DNA of 64,000 nt from Zygnema cylindricum. Lineage: Eukaryota > Streptophyta > Zygnematophyceae > Zygnematales > Zygnemataceae. Below, piece after piece: positions 1 through 11,940 of the stretch; position 1 is the stretch's first letter; every line of letters starts with the position of its first letter. Under the pieces are notes generated by a model. The model was not told where the DNA came from, ran no database searches, and saw nothing but the letters and a program-made list of their open reading frames with translations. The stretch is taken from the NCBI GenBank assembly GCA_037447655.1, contig JBBHKE010002260.1, positions 1 to 64,000 of the forward strand, read 5' to 3'. Made by a program: the position numbers and the translations under genes.

Positions 1-1256
1 GGACTGCTGCGGTTTCTGGCTCCTATGTTTTTTTTTTTTTTCTCTGGACTCTACAATTTTCCTGTGACAGCGATAGTGGAAAGCCGGAAGTGGAGGAGGA
101 CAGGGAGAGAGAGAGAGGGAAGTTAAAAAAGTAACGGTCTCTCTTCGGTTCTTACGCATACGACAAAAATGCTACCGTACGTTTCGTACTTTTTACTAAA
201 TTTATGTTTCGTACGTGCAGCATTGAAGTTTCGTAGTTTGTACAGTATTTCGTACGAAACAGTTACATGGATTTGGTAACTATTTAGTATTTACGATTTC
301 ACGGTTGGGGAGAAGTTTCTAATCGGAAAGTTTCGAAAAGTAGGCGCCGATTCGATGACGTCATCTCACGCGTGGAGGATGGTGAAATAAACAAATAAAT
401 TTTAGGGTTTCGTCCTTTTGCGGATGCTCATTCGTCAAGAACGAGGAAATTATTCGACAAAAAATCTAAGTTTTCGTCCTTTTTCTGAGTACGGTAAGTA
501 ATTGCTATTCTGATATCTAATATTGAAAATAGAGTTCGAAAAAATAAATGTGTGTGCTGTAAACTTCGAACTAAACGATAGAGTGCGTACGTTTTTACAC
601 TTTATTCTATGGTTTTACGTGTGTCATAGTTTTTTACTTTTTTTGCGCAGGAACAAAGGGGAAAATGTACGGATGGTGGACAAAATTGTGTCGTTTTCGA
701 ACTGTCCACTTGCGGTTTCACATACGGTACGGTAATGTACTGGTAGGTCTGTTGAGATACTCTAACAGAATAAAATCTTTTTCCGGTTGAAAGAGAGGGA
801 ACACGCTTCGCCGGCATTACGAATTAACAGCCACGATTAGAAGAAGGATTTTCTCCTTGTTCCTTTCAAACTTTCAATGCATTTAGTAATTTTAGATGCC
901 TGTCATTTGTGAGCCAGAGAGGTCGTTGCGATTTCCGTATACATGAGCTGGGAGTGCTTCGATTTTATTCCGTACGGTATAATGATTACGCGTCCAAAAT
1001 ATGATTCACTCAGAAAGCAGAAACCCTAGCGCCGACAAATCTATCGTTAGTGGGTTCGTACTTTGATAGTGGGCGCCGACAAAACAAGCTTGGCGTGGAA
1101 GCTGAGACAAATATGATACGCAAAACTGACGCTGGTATGTACGAGAGCAAACGGCCGCCAATCGGCCGTTAAAAGTTTACGGCGGATATAATACGAGAAA
1201 CGTAAGGAATTATTATTAGCTTGTTGCATTTACGTTTTGAGGGGTTTCGCCGTTTC

Positions 1257-1297
1257 GGGGAGAGGGGAGAGGGGAGAGGGGAGAGGGGGGATAGGGA
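1257..1297. repeat. GGGGAGA-type microsatellite
   Basis: Tandem copies of a 7-base GGGGAGA-like unit, followed by a shorter GGGATAG part. It is purine-only on the plus strand. Confidence 0.8.
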
Positions 1298-2043
1298 TAG
1301 AGAAGTGAGGACAGGGGAACCATAGTTTAAAATAATGTGGAAATTGAAATACGGAAATCCCGCAAAACGCACGAAACCGGCAAATGCGGCGGTTTTCGGT
1401 TTGTTGTTACAGTATTATGTTTTATTATTATTTGTTTTATTATGTTATCAAGTTAAACTTTCAAATTCCCTGATTTTGCGGTGCGGATAGTCTACTTGTA
1501 GCTCTAACTGCCATCCTGGCACGGCCGTACGAAAATCAAAAACTGGAGCCGTACATGTAAAGTCTGTTTCGGACAGCAAGTTTGTCCGGACTTGCCCCTA
1601 GTTAGTGCTGGTCGGTGGTAGTGGATGACGAGAGGATATAATAAGACAAAAATGATTTTGTACTATGTCACTTTTGTAGATACTGAAATGATCTCACGTG
1701 GCAAATTGGTAGGATGTTTCCCCCCTGGAAATCTATTAGGAAGGTCCCACTGGACGAAAATCCGTACTGTATATGCCGGCAAAACTGTCCTACTGCGCAA
1801 ACAACAAAACAGCCGCAGGGAGTACATTCGTACGGTACGGCTGCACAAGGGCCGAGGAGCCCCGCGGGAGTTACCTCGAGAATTTTGGCAGCACTTGAGT
1901 ACGGTCTGGAATTTACTGTGGCGAGCCCAAAGGTCAAGCCTGTCACGTCGCGCTTATCCACGTCCAATATGTCGCATCCAAATTTTTTGTCGTGATTACG
2001 ATGTGAGCGTCCCCAAAATTCTGATTCCGTACCGTAGGTACAC

Positions 2044-2219
2044 TTAGTAATTTTTTCGCCACTCAAAACATCTTTTCTCCGTACACACCTGTCCGATTTT
2101 CTATTTGAGACCGCCAATCGGAAGCTGAGAATCTTACCTTTCAATCGAGACCGTCAGATCTACAATCGGACATGTGTGTACGGAGAAAATATGTTTTAAG
2201 AGACGGAAAAAACACTAAC
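2044..2219. repeat. Foldback (hairpin) element
   Basis: The left arm (about 2044-2099) and right arm (about 2165-2219) are inverted copies; the best part has CTTTTCTCCGTACACAC on the left facing its near-complement on the right. The loop is about 65 bases. There is no coding capacity, and the form fits a foldback MITE. No clear target-site duplication was seen. Confidence 0.7.
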
Positions 2220-2438
2220 ACTAATATCGATTCACGGTGTAGCATAATGCGGACCAATCACAACGTCGAAAGAACGAGGGCGGCATTCCAATACGAATAC
2301 ACTGCAATATTTTTCGTTGTCGTACATGTATAGTTTGTACAACAGGCGAATTGTAACCACTAACCCGGCGACCACTATCTGACGCACACGTAGTGACCCT
2401 ATCTAACATACGCGACAAAACTACTCACAACTGTACTG

Positions 2439-2979
2439 TACACCGCGCATCGTTATTAGTGTCAACGACACTAGTTTGGGTTCTTAAAATTTTGATTTTT
2501 TTCCTCAAATAGGATATATGATTTTTTTTTTTCCTTGACGTTAATTAAGGTACCGTACAAAATAGCGTAAAGGACGAATTACAATGATATCTAAATAGTG
2601 TGGTGTACGGTCGATGTCAAACCGTACACAAATGTACCTTTTCAAGTGAAAATTTTACAGAAAATGAGTTAAATCAGACGCGCACGCATAGGATCGTGCG
2701 CTAAAAAAACGGGATTGTTATGACACGTAAATTAGTCTTACATGTACGGATATTTAAATTTCACGACGGAGTACGATTTTCAATATTTTGTACGGATACA
2801 TATATTAATGTATATAATCGTACAACGAATATTCCATTTTTGCTGTTCCCAAATTAGCATAAACGCCGAAATTAGAATACACCCTTTTTTTTTTTTTTTT
2901 AATTCTTAATTAGCGTCAATGACGGTATATTTACTTCCACACTATTTAAACTTTGACACTAATAACGATGCGCGGTGTA
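2439..2979. mobile_element. MITE-like element with 27-bp perfect terminal inverted repeats
   Basis: Bases 2439-2465 (starting TACACCGCGCATCG) are an exact inverted copy of 2953-2979. The 541-bp span has no coding capacity. A third, imperfect copy of the same end lies at about 2217-2241, so 2219-2461 could be a second, overlapping element. No convincing target-site duplication flanks either pair, so the DNA transposon superfamily is not assigned. Confidence 0.6.
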
Positions 2980-3907
2980 GTTTCTGAAAGTAGTTAAGAA
3001 GGTACAGTACTGTACTTTGAGTTCATTTTTGTCGGTACTCGGGCATGTATTTCCTTGTGGTTGAAGTTCCGTGACAAATTACAAGTGGCCGTCTGCGCAA
3101 CAATAACGTTACTAGAAAACCAAAAAAGGAAACCGCGTGTAAAAACTACAATGCCAAAAAATAGAGAACAAACATTTACACGTGGGAGGTATATACGAAA
3201 TGTACGGAACAGACCGTATGGGTGTACATTTCTATATTTTACGGTGCATGAAAATGGGTTTTTTTCTCCTTAGGTTAAATGTGTTTTTTTTCATTTTCGT
3301 CCCTTGATTTTTCGTAAATTTCTGGTGTGACGTGTTTTCTGCGGAGAAGCCAACTTCAAAAATCTTCACGCACAATCGACAACTGGACTTGGAAACTTGT
3401 GACGAATACTTCTGTCGCGTAGTTCTGAAATAGGTATAAGGGTACTTTCGCATGTGCTAAAGTTACAGCTATTTTTTGTCGTTTTGATCTATGACTTAAA
3501 TAAAACGAGAAAATCCGCAGCCGTACCAAAGAATTGAAATTATCACCGTACAAGTTGCGTTACATTGAAACTTTATATGTACTGCGGTTTGTCGTCTAGA
3601 GCGATGAAATTTGTCGTTTAGCGCATTTCGACCCACTTTCCAGCTCATGTTCTCAAACTTTACATGAAATCACTTCGCGAGGTGATTTTAATAAAAGTTC
3701 CATGAGGTGAGCGAATAGACAGATGCTGTCGCAAGTGTCAAAAGTTACTGACAATTTTTGTGCACACAGTACCAAAAAAAAAAACCACTGCACGTTGCCT
3801 GTGCGTGACTTTTTTCCGTGCGCTTTTTTCCGTACAGGGGCCGTGGAGGGGTTCTCGACCAACGGACGCCATTCGCAAAAGCGAAGTCCATGAAAGCGCC
3901 TCTCTCT

Positions 3908-4040
3908 CTTTCTCCCTCTGAGCGTATTTTGATGGCAAGTAGAGTGAGAAAAGACTAAAAAAAAAAATCGAAAAATCATGGCGAAAAGTTTTAGAATTTG
4001 TGACGTCGACGCTAAAATAATTTGAGCATGACGTCAAAAT
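3908..4040 (+). repeat. Diverged direct repeat, copy 1
   Basis: This stretch (GGCAAGT, then AATGGCGAAAAGTT-like sequence, then GAGCATGACGTC) matches 5055-5175, about 1.1 kb downstream, with many differences. E1 is inserted at the end of copy 2, right after GAGCATGGCGTC. Confidence 0.55.
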
Positions 4041-5054
4041 GTCACAAACCCTAAACATCTACAATGCCACAAGTAGCTAGATGTCTACAACCGTCGCTAT
4101 TTTGTAAACGTCATCAATAGTCGCGAGTTTTGTAGTCGTCTACAACCGTCACAAACTACACCCACGTCTACATCCGTTAGAATCCAAAGTAACGATTTCA
4201 TTTCTTTACATACGAATACTCTGAAAGTAGTACATATAATCTTTGCTAAAAACAAAGTTACAAGACTAAAGTTTCAGTTACATGCGAAAGTACCCTAAAG
4301 AGTGTGGATAAAAATAGTGGGTTGATTGGGGCATTTTATGCCATTCTTTTTTTCGGATTGACTAAAATATTTTTGTTTTTTAGCTCCACTATACCGCCCA
4401 TCTTTATGAGATTTAGGGTAAGGCCTCATGTAAATATGACTTAACTTACTTTGTATTTTAGCCAATATTCTTAGGGGAAGTCCCCGTGTATTAAATTATC
4501 GACTTTTCTTTGTCATGTTCCCCTAAAATTACGTGCACTTCGAGAAAAACTCTAGCCGTACGAGAAAATATTTTTACCAAAGTACAGTGAACCTCAATTC
4601 GATACTTTCAATGTACTCCATGTTTGTCATCATGTGAACGCATTTTGGCGTTTTCCTCTTTTCGAATCTCGGGCAAGAGAATCCAACCCATCAAGAAACT
4701 TCAACAGAAATCACCTCAAGAGGTGACTTCAATTCAAGTATCACCTAAACAATGAATTAATAATGATCCATGCATGCGCCACATGAGTGGGAAAAGTTTA
4801 GGACGAGGGAGAATACTCACTATTTTTCTTCTTGCCCTTCACGCGCATGTACGGAAAAGACGATCATGTACGGAAAAAAAATTATCGGAGTTTCAGACCT
4901 CCACTTTTATTCATGGATCCTTCCAAAATTTTGCACCGTCGTCGTCTCTCCCCTCTCTCTCTTACACTATCGATTTTATTTCACACTTTTTAGAATGAGA
5001 CACGACAATATTGGTATGAAATGAAAGATACTTGAAAAATAGTTCTTGTGACTA

Positions 5055-5175
5055 CCTTTACGAATATTTTTAGGGCAAGTCGAGTTAGAAAAGTCGAAAA
5101 AAACGAAATAAGGTAGCAATGGCGAAAAGTTATTGAATTTTTGATGTCGATGTTGTCACAAGTGAGCATGGCGTC
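5055..5175 (+). repeat. Diverged direct repeat, copy 2 (E1 target)
   Basis: Partner of the repeat at 3908-4040. Its end, GCGTC at 5171-5175, is the probable left target-site duplication of E1. The matching copy on the other side of E1 is lost. Confidence 0.5.
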
Positions 5176-6155
5176 TGTAATACGATTTCCTACCTTTCAA
5201 AAAATCGAATTACTACAACCAATTTCAACCACACATTCCACACATTGGAAAATTAAACATTAACATTGGAAAGCATTCATATAAGGATAAACTTTAAATT
5301 AGAAGAAGCTTCTGTCCACATACTATTGACTTGGTCTCTTGCCCTCGTGGCTCAACCTTTATTTTAAAGTGTTTTCCACTACTCTGCGCTCTTAAAAATT
5401 CTATATCTTTACTACTAAAACACTACTTAGTTAGTAAGAGATTTCAGTGCAAAAATGCCATTGCTCCAATTTGGTATTAATCTCTCAAGACCAAGATCAG
5501 TCAGAATTTCCACAAACTTTTCCAAAGGAAAAAGATGTTTACGTTTTCCTTAGAGTTCACTATTTATATATCATCGCATTGGACTAGCTAGGCTAGAGTC
5601 AACGCTCCGTTGAACAGGTTTTTACCTGGGCCAATCACTGATCAGCTTGAACTCAGACAGACCAATGCAAAAACGCGCGAAATCTCTTACTACCTACATT
5701 GTATTTACCAACTTATCAAACGCTACATTTCACTACGTATCATTTACGTGCAAAAGTGCGCGCCAATCGAAACGCGAATTCGCACGAACGTGCGGCGCAA
5801 ATTTCACACGCAAAACTACCTACGAAATTATATAAAATGAAAGTGACGTTTTGTACTAAAAGTTGTACGAAACGAACCATCGTGCGTACCAAACGAAATA
5901 TTGATTCATTTGGTACTTTTTAGACGTTTGCCTGAAATTCCGCGGCTAGTTTAACCCTAAACCCGTAACAATGAACACCCATTCGTTATTTTGACCTCGC
6001 GTTGTCGCCTAAATACATTAATTGCTATATATTTTAAAATGCAACTCTTAATCGTGCGATTCTATCGCGGACGTCTACCAAATTCATAACTCTATATTCG
6101 TAACACTTAAATACCTATTTACGAACAATTTCCATCCATTATTACTGTTACCTCA
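5176..6155 (-). repeat. E1 3' LTR
   Basis: It aligns along its length with 11941-12650 and with the E2 LTR at 12651-13627. The plus-strand ends are TG (5176) and CA (6155), with the polypurine tract next to 6155. Length is 980 bp. Small frames inside it are not genes. Confidence 0.85.
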
Positions 6156-6166
6156 TCCCCTCTTTA
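6156..6166 (-). other. E1 polypurine tract
   Basis: On the minus strand this reads AAAGAGGGGA directly before the LTR start TGAGGTAACAG, as expected for the plus-strand primer of reverse transcription. E2 has GGAGGGGA in the same place. Confidence 0.75.
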
Positions 6167-6424
6167 TATTTAACTGACCTGAGTTAAAACACATTTCATT
6201 CTCAAGACGAGACTTCTATATTATTATCCCTCCAATACCTTTGCAAAAACTCAAAAATTTTTATCTTCTAAAGTCAACTCATCTTCTTGCCTTCTTAGAT
6301 AATGCACTTGCTAGAATATAGTGTTGCCGAACTTAAACCGTTGACCAATCCAATCTATTACCCATTTGTGGACCTCAAATTCTATAGTTATTCAAGGATT
6401 TAATTCCAATTCTCTTTCAGTTGG

Positions 6425-7697
6425 TCAAAGGATTGCTGATTTCAACAGGCTGATGTGTATCACTGGATGATTTTTTGTAAAAGGCGGAAAGTCCAATTTG
6501 GCAGCAACTGACGATATCTTCTCCATTACAGTAAATGGTCCGATGTACTTAGGAGAAAATTTCCCCTTACGATCCGATTGTCCCTCGATCTTGCACCTAT
6601 AATAAGTTGTTGAAAGGCAAACGTTGTCACCTATTCTTACCACCCAATCACCCCGTTTGCGGTTAGCATTTAATTCTTTGTTTATTTGTGCCTCCACTAA
6701 TGCATCTCGGACTGTTTTCCAAACTGTTTGAATGCATTTCCAAAACTCAGTTCCAGATTCTCTATTCTCTTGAGTGACCCCTGTTATTAAGTCAAATGCT
6801 TCTCTCAGTTGGTATCTGTACGCAACTTCAAACGGTGAGAATCCTGTACTAGCTTGTTTACATGAATTGTATGCAAATTCCATTAATGGCAATGTAGATT
6901 CCCATGTGTTTTGGACTCCACTGCAAACAACCCTAAGCATTTCCTCTAGTTTACGGTTCATCCTTTCTGTCTGTCTATCTGTCTGAGGATGATAAGAGGT
7001 ACTCATTTTTAATTCAATGCCTAAATTTTGTTGCAATTCTTTCCAAAATGCAGACGTAAATTTTGAATCCCTATCACTGACTATAGATAAAGGAACTATA
7101 TGATATCTAACCACGTTGTCAAAATGTAACTTTGCAATATCTACAACTGAATGAGTAGTTTTGCAAGGATAAAGATTGCCATTTTACTGAACCTATCGAC
7201 TACGACTATGATATTGTCATTTATTCTAGATGTAGCAGGTAACGTGACAATAAAATCGAAACTGACAGATTTCCATGGTCTTTCTAGGATATCTAAAGGT
7301 TTTAAGAGACCCCTAGGTTTTTGGTTAATAGATTTACCCTGTTGGCAAGGGACACAACTTTCCATGTGTTTGACACCCCCTTTAACATCCTTGGCCAAAA
7401 GAATCTACTCTGCAACCGACTAAGAGTTTTATCTCGACCTTGATGTCCTAAATGCTCAAGGACTTTGTGTAAAAGTTGTTTTCTTAAGTCTCCTAACTCA
7501 AGAATGCATAGCCTATGTGTTTTTCCCAAATACAGTAAACTATCCCATATTTTAAAGTTTTTGACATGCCTCTCATTCAATGGGTCAGAATCCCCCCCGG
7601 AAAGACTCTTGCAAATCACAACAAAATATAGATATTTATCATAACCATTTCTAGGAACTTCTAAAATAAAGGATCTGCCACCACATTTGTTTTTCAA
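6425..7697 (-). pseudogene. E1 integrase
   Basis: Integrase inserts element cDNA into the genome. Three overlapping fragments cover it. 7697-7302 has the HH part of the zinc domain (HLGHQGRDKTL). 7398-7141 has the CC part (CVPCQQ) and the first catalytic Asp (VSFDFIVTLP). 7114-6425 has the second Asp (SDRDSKF), the Glu (QTDRQTERMNRK) and a C-terminal GPF module (GPFTVMEKI ... HPVIHISLLK). At least two frameshifts separate the parts. All DDE residues are visible, but the gene cannot make one protein. A weak chromodomain-like tail downstream (6300-6425) was not convincing. Confidence 0.85.
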
Positions 7698-7699
7698 GT

Positions 7700-8890
7700 A
7701 ATATGTTTGACATTAAATTTGAAGTATGCCAATTTTTGCATCCACCTAACTTGTCTACCGGTCATAATTTGTGCATCACTTAATCTTTGTAGATAAGAAA
7801 GTGCTTTATTATCACAATGAACAGTTAATTTTTGATTATGCAAATAACAACGCTATTTCACCAATGCATGAACAATTGCAAGCAATTCCTTTTCTTGTGT
7901 TGGATAACTCTTTTCAGCATCATTGAATTTCCTGGATTCAAAAGCAATAGGATGAAAGTGTTACAAAATTTTTGACTTATGACTGCACCTAAACCTTTAT
8001 CAGATGCATCTGTGGTGATTAAGACTTCAAACTCCCTAGCAAGATCAGGATACACCAGTGTAGGGGCAGAGGTCAACTTCCCTTTTAGTTCGTCGAAAGC
8101 TCTCTCCTGATCAACTCCCCATACAAACCTCTCCTTCTCCTGTAGTAAATCCGTCAAAGGTGTGGCAATCATACTAAAGTTTCTGATAAATTTCCTGTAA
8201 TAAGTGGCCAACCCCAAAAACGATCTAACTTCTGTGATATTAGTAGGTTTCCTCCAATCTTGAATTGAAGTGATAGTGGATGGATCAGTTTTAACACCTT
8301 CCCCATTACCTATATGTCCCAAAAATAATTGTTCATTTTTAAGAAAATTGGATTTTGATATTTTTCCAAACAATATGCTTTCTCTTAACCTTTCCTGTAC
8401 TTTCCTTAAATGAATTACACGTTGTTATTTAGATTCATTATATATTAGGATATCATCTATAAATACTTGAACAAACCTATCAATATAATCCAAAAATGTT
8501 TGGTTCATTAATCTTTGATAAGTGGGCGGTACATTCGTCAAACCAAATGGCATAAATATCCATTCAAAATGACGGACTCTAGTTCTAAAAGCGGTTTTAT
8601 CAACATTTTTAGTTCTAATAAGCACCTGATTAAAGCCACTACGCAGATCAATCAACGAAAATACTTTAGCACATTTTAAACGATGTATCAAATCAGAAAT
8701 AAAAGGTAATAGATACCTATTGTTCATTGTAATCTTGCTTAGACTACGATAGTCGACACACATTCTCAACGTTCCGTCTTTTTTTGACGAAGAGAACTAG
8801 TGCTATGTATGGTGATTTGCTGGCTGAATACATTCTTTCTCTATAAGATATTTGATCTGTTTCTTTAACTCCTCTTGCTCAAAGAAACTA
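7700..8890 (-). pseudogene. E1 reverse transcriptase and RNase H
   Basis: RT copies element RNA into DNA and RNase H removes the RNA strand. 8769-8425 holds the RT palm, with MRMCVDYRSL, LFSLIDLRSGF and an intact active-site box FIDDILIY. 8373-7858 holds the thumb/connection (GHI ... FLGLATYYRKFI) and the start of RNase H (TTDASDKGLGAV). A frame change near 8400 and another around 7950 break the reading frame. It is about 85% like E2 by eye, where the same region is one long frame. Confidence 0.88.
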
Positions 8891-9229
8891 TGCTTATAAA
8901 TTTTTTTGACAAGAGGATAACATCCAAGTTCAAACTCAATAACATGTTTTACATCTCAAGAAAGTGGCCTCCTTGAGGGTATGTCACTTACGAAAACATC
9001 TCGAAATTCAAATATCAAATTTTTAACAACAGTATCGGATGTATTAATGTCAGTTACAAAATCATATTTTTTGTTTTTCAACATTTTTAGTGGTGTCTTA
9101 TTTAGGAATAACGTCAATGTTAGTAGTTTCTCCCCCTTTCATAGAAAACATGATTTTTTTTATCTTTTAAATGCTTTTTAAATTTTTTAGCAAAAATCAA
9201 ACCTTCCACTCCCAATTTGGTTTTGTTAT

Positions 9230-9812
9230 TTATATGATACTTATGCAACTTGTTCGAAGGTAATGCTTGCAAAACCTTCCAGCTGTTCTCAGACTTCACT
9301 CTTAAGGTGTTAGTTTCCCTAATAGTTTGAGGGTTATGTTCTGTTTACCATGGCTTTCTCATTATTAGCTATTCACTACCCAAATTTATTATTTCACACA
9401 CAACTTTAATTTTATGACCCTGGATATCAACTTCTATTGTGTCTGTTTGTAAATCTAATGTGGTCTTATTATCATTTGCCATTTGAACATCAAAAGTTTT
9501 TTCCCTTTTGACTGTAAAAATTCTATTTTACTCTACAAACTTATATGAAATAAAATTATGTGTAGCGCGTTAATCTACCATAACTCTCAATGATTTCCCT
9601 TCCACTAAAGACTCTAATCTGATCAACCTGTGTTTGGTGTCTTCGTTACATAACTGTCCCAACATAGGTCTGTTGTTAAGAGTTTTTTCAGAAGGATTCT
9701 TCAAACTATGGAGTGTAGTTAACATCATAATAAATTCAGCTATCCTACCCTTTCCATTCATTAGTTTGCCCTCCAGAGTGAACTCTTTAACCTTTGGATC
9801 TGGTCGACTCAA
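9230..9812 (-). pseudogene. E1 aspartic protease region
   Basis: The frame 9812-9570 ends ESLVEGKSLRVMVD and then meets TAA where E2 continues SGATHNF, so the catalytic D-S-G triad is cut after the Asp. Downstream sequence to about 9230 matches the E2 protease in pieces. The protease would cleave the Gag-Pol polyprotein; this copy is dead. Confidence 0.75.
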
Positions 9813-9866
9813 ATGAGGACTTTTAGCTAGTTCTTTCCGTTTCCCACCTTCGCGATTCGTGCCTTG

Positions 9867-11166
9867 CTACGTATACTGCGATATCTTCCCGAAGATCTTT
9901 ATTGACATCAAGTGTTTGAAGACCTTTATTGACATCAAGTGTTTAAAGAGATCTTTTATCTGTACTGTCCTTAGCGTAATGATTTGGACCTTCGCAATTA
10001 AAACAATTGACTTTTTTTTCGGTTTTGTGCACTCTCTATTGAAATGTCCCTCCTTTCCACAGTTATAACAGTTGATTTTCTTCATTGAGCACACTCAAAT
10101 GCCTTATGACCTATTTTCTGACAGATTATGCATGAGGGAATGTTAAGATTGGGTTTCTAAGCATTAATACTTGGTTTATGACTCTTAATAAATCCCTTGT
10201 TATTGCTAAATTTGTTTCCTGAATTAACACTTTGTCCACCTCTCTGATTTCCCGTGAAGATATTATGCCTATTCACCAGGTCCGCATTCAGACCATCTTC
10301 CACAAATTCCATCGAACCCACTCTGATACTTCATTTAAATTACACTTGAGTGATCGAGTTCACCCATTATACCCCAACTGATACTATAATTCCAATGACT
10401 TATCCTGTAATTCCTTCAAATTAATAAATTTTTGATGTTTCAGTTCTGATTTCATTATATGATTCAAATAGTTCAAAAAATGCAACTTAGCCATTTCATC
10501 AGTCAAACCTATGACATGAATGCTAGATGATTCAAATTCCACAATATAATCTTTCACAAATCCAATGTGCTTATAGTTCAGCCACTTTTCTTCCATTATA
10601 GATTTATAAGTGACAGACAAGAAACGCGATTTGATCGCGGTTTTAAGAGCTCTCCGATCAGCATTATAAGTAATCAAATTAGACCTCATCTGAGTGTAAT
10701 ACCAAATCTACGCATCACCTTTCAGATAGCTAACATCAAAAGAAGTATAATCATCACGTTCACAATTTCTAGATTCCAAGTAATACTCCATATGAAAAAT
10801 CCAAACATCTAACTCATCAATCTTCTTACCATCAAAAGATGGTGCCTTACTAATAGACAACTTCAAATCTATTATCTTCTTAGGTCTATCGTGATCATCC
10901 TCCATAAAACTAGTATTTCTCTTACTACTCTAACCTTTTTGGTTATTAACATCATTTCTGGGGTGAATTAGATTAATTAGCTCATCCAATTTTTGATTTG
11001 AAACATTCCCATTTTCCTTAACATCTTTCTATTCACTCTTTAATTCAAGAATTGTTTCATCTACATTAGGAGCATGATTATTAAATCTTTTGACCAATTT
11101 CACAGTATGTTTCTTTAAAACATTCAAAGTATTTTCCATTTCGCGTTTCTATTTAGAATTTGCCAT
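9867..11166 (-). pseudogene. E1 Gag with CCHC zinc knuckle
   Basis: Gag forms the particle that packages element RNA. A likely start is the ATG at 11166-11164 (MANSK, then a stop). Charged helical sequence follows to about 10920, then two Gag core pieces at 10905-10708 (SFDGKKIDELDVW) and 10689-10384. A nucleocapsid knuckle CYNCGKEGHFNREC lies at about 10070-10029. Frameshifts and stops separate all parts. The N-terminal part lies in a stretch with no long open frame. Confidence 0.75.
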
Positions 11167-11926
11167 TATCACAAAATGAAATCAAGCAATAAGAAAGGTA
11201 GAGTATAATGATCCAAAAGAGTTTGCACTAGTTTTGAAGTCCTCAGATTTCTCCAATCCCATACTTCATTTTCTGAACAAATCCTTTGAAAGATATCAAA
11301 ATACGAGAAATCAAATAAACATTAAAAGTAAGTTAGTGAAAATTAAATTTTCCCAAACATTGAAATAGAAAGGTGAAAAGTTTCCCCACAAATTTTGCAA
11401 CAGCAAAGTTGAAAGCTCTCAAAGGTAAAATTCAACCAAAAATTTTGCAACAACAAAATTGAAAACAATTTAAGGTAACAATTTATGGTTTGAAAAGTTT
11501 AGAGTTTTTTTTAGACTCCTTTGCTCTTAAAAATGTAGTGTACTCCACTTTCCTTCTCCTCCATTAGCAAATTTCCCATTTCCCACTTCATCAAGATCTT
11601 TTCAAATATAACCTCACATCCTCACTCTTCGTGGCTTCAAGCTCTCCCCCTACACATGATTCATTGCTAGGAGAAGGCAAGTTTGTTTGGCCTCTAGGTA
11701 ATTGGAGTGAGTTTCTGCGGTGGCTACACTGCCCACCTTGCTTTAGTACTTAGGACGTAAGCACGCCCCTCATCTAATTAGCGACTGTTGGCAGTGTGGT
11801 CACTTAGTTTCCCTCTAATCCCCTACCACTTCACATTGTGGTTCCACCGACACTGGTTAGAGCACCCTCTCCGATCACAACAGTTGATTTTCGGGTGAGC
11901 AAGCTTCTCCTAAATTTTTAACTAAA
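11167..11926 (-). other. E1 5' leader
   Basis: Non-coding stretch between the primer-binding site and the Gag start. No gene or further repeat seen. Confidence 0.6.
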
Positions 11927-11938
11927 GCTCCGATACCA
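11927..11938 (-). other. E1 primer-binding site for initiator tRNA-Met
   Basis: The minus strand reads TGGTATCGGAGC two bases inside the 5' LTR. The plant initiator-Met primer site is TGGTATCAGAGC, so there is one mismatch. This also fixes the LTR edge at 11941. Confidence 0.88.
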
Positions 11939-11940
11939 TA

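Larger units (their letters stand above)
1..5175. other. Non-coding repeat-rich DNA, no gene recognised
   Basis: No open frame here resembles a known family, and long frames overlap on both strands (for example 1625-2047 plus and 1668-2144 minus), which suggests chance. The DNA is AT-rich with poly-T/A runs and an excess of the palindrome GTAC, often as CGTACG or GTACGG. It holds a foldback element, a MITE-like inverted repeat, a G/A microsatellite and a diverged direct repeat, listed separately. It is probably old transposon debris next to the E1 insertion; no LTR ends could be assigned. Confidence 0.6.

Noticed and set aside
1625-2144. Overlapping open frames of 140 (plus) and 158 (minus) codons
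   Set aside because: They lie on opposite strands over the same DNA, have no recognisable domain and border repeat elements; chance is the best explanation.
3653-4058. Two overlapping minus-strand frames of about 107 codons
   Set aside because: Composition follows poly-A/T and CT-rich stretches; no domain and no support from neighbours.
6300-6424. Chromodomain after the E1/E2 integrase
   Set aside because: A readable tail exists in E2 but it lacks the usual aromatic and TWE pattern of chromodomains, so I did not call it.
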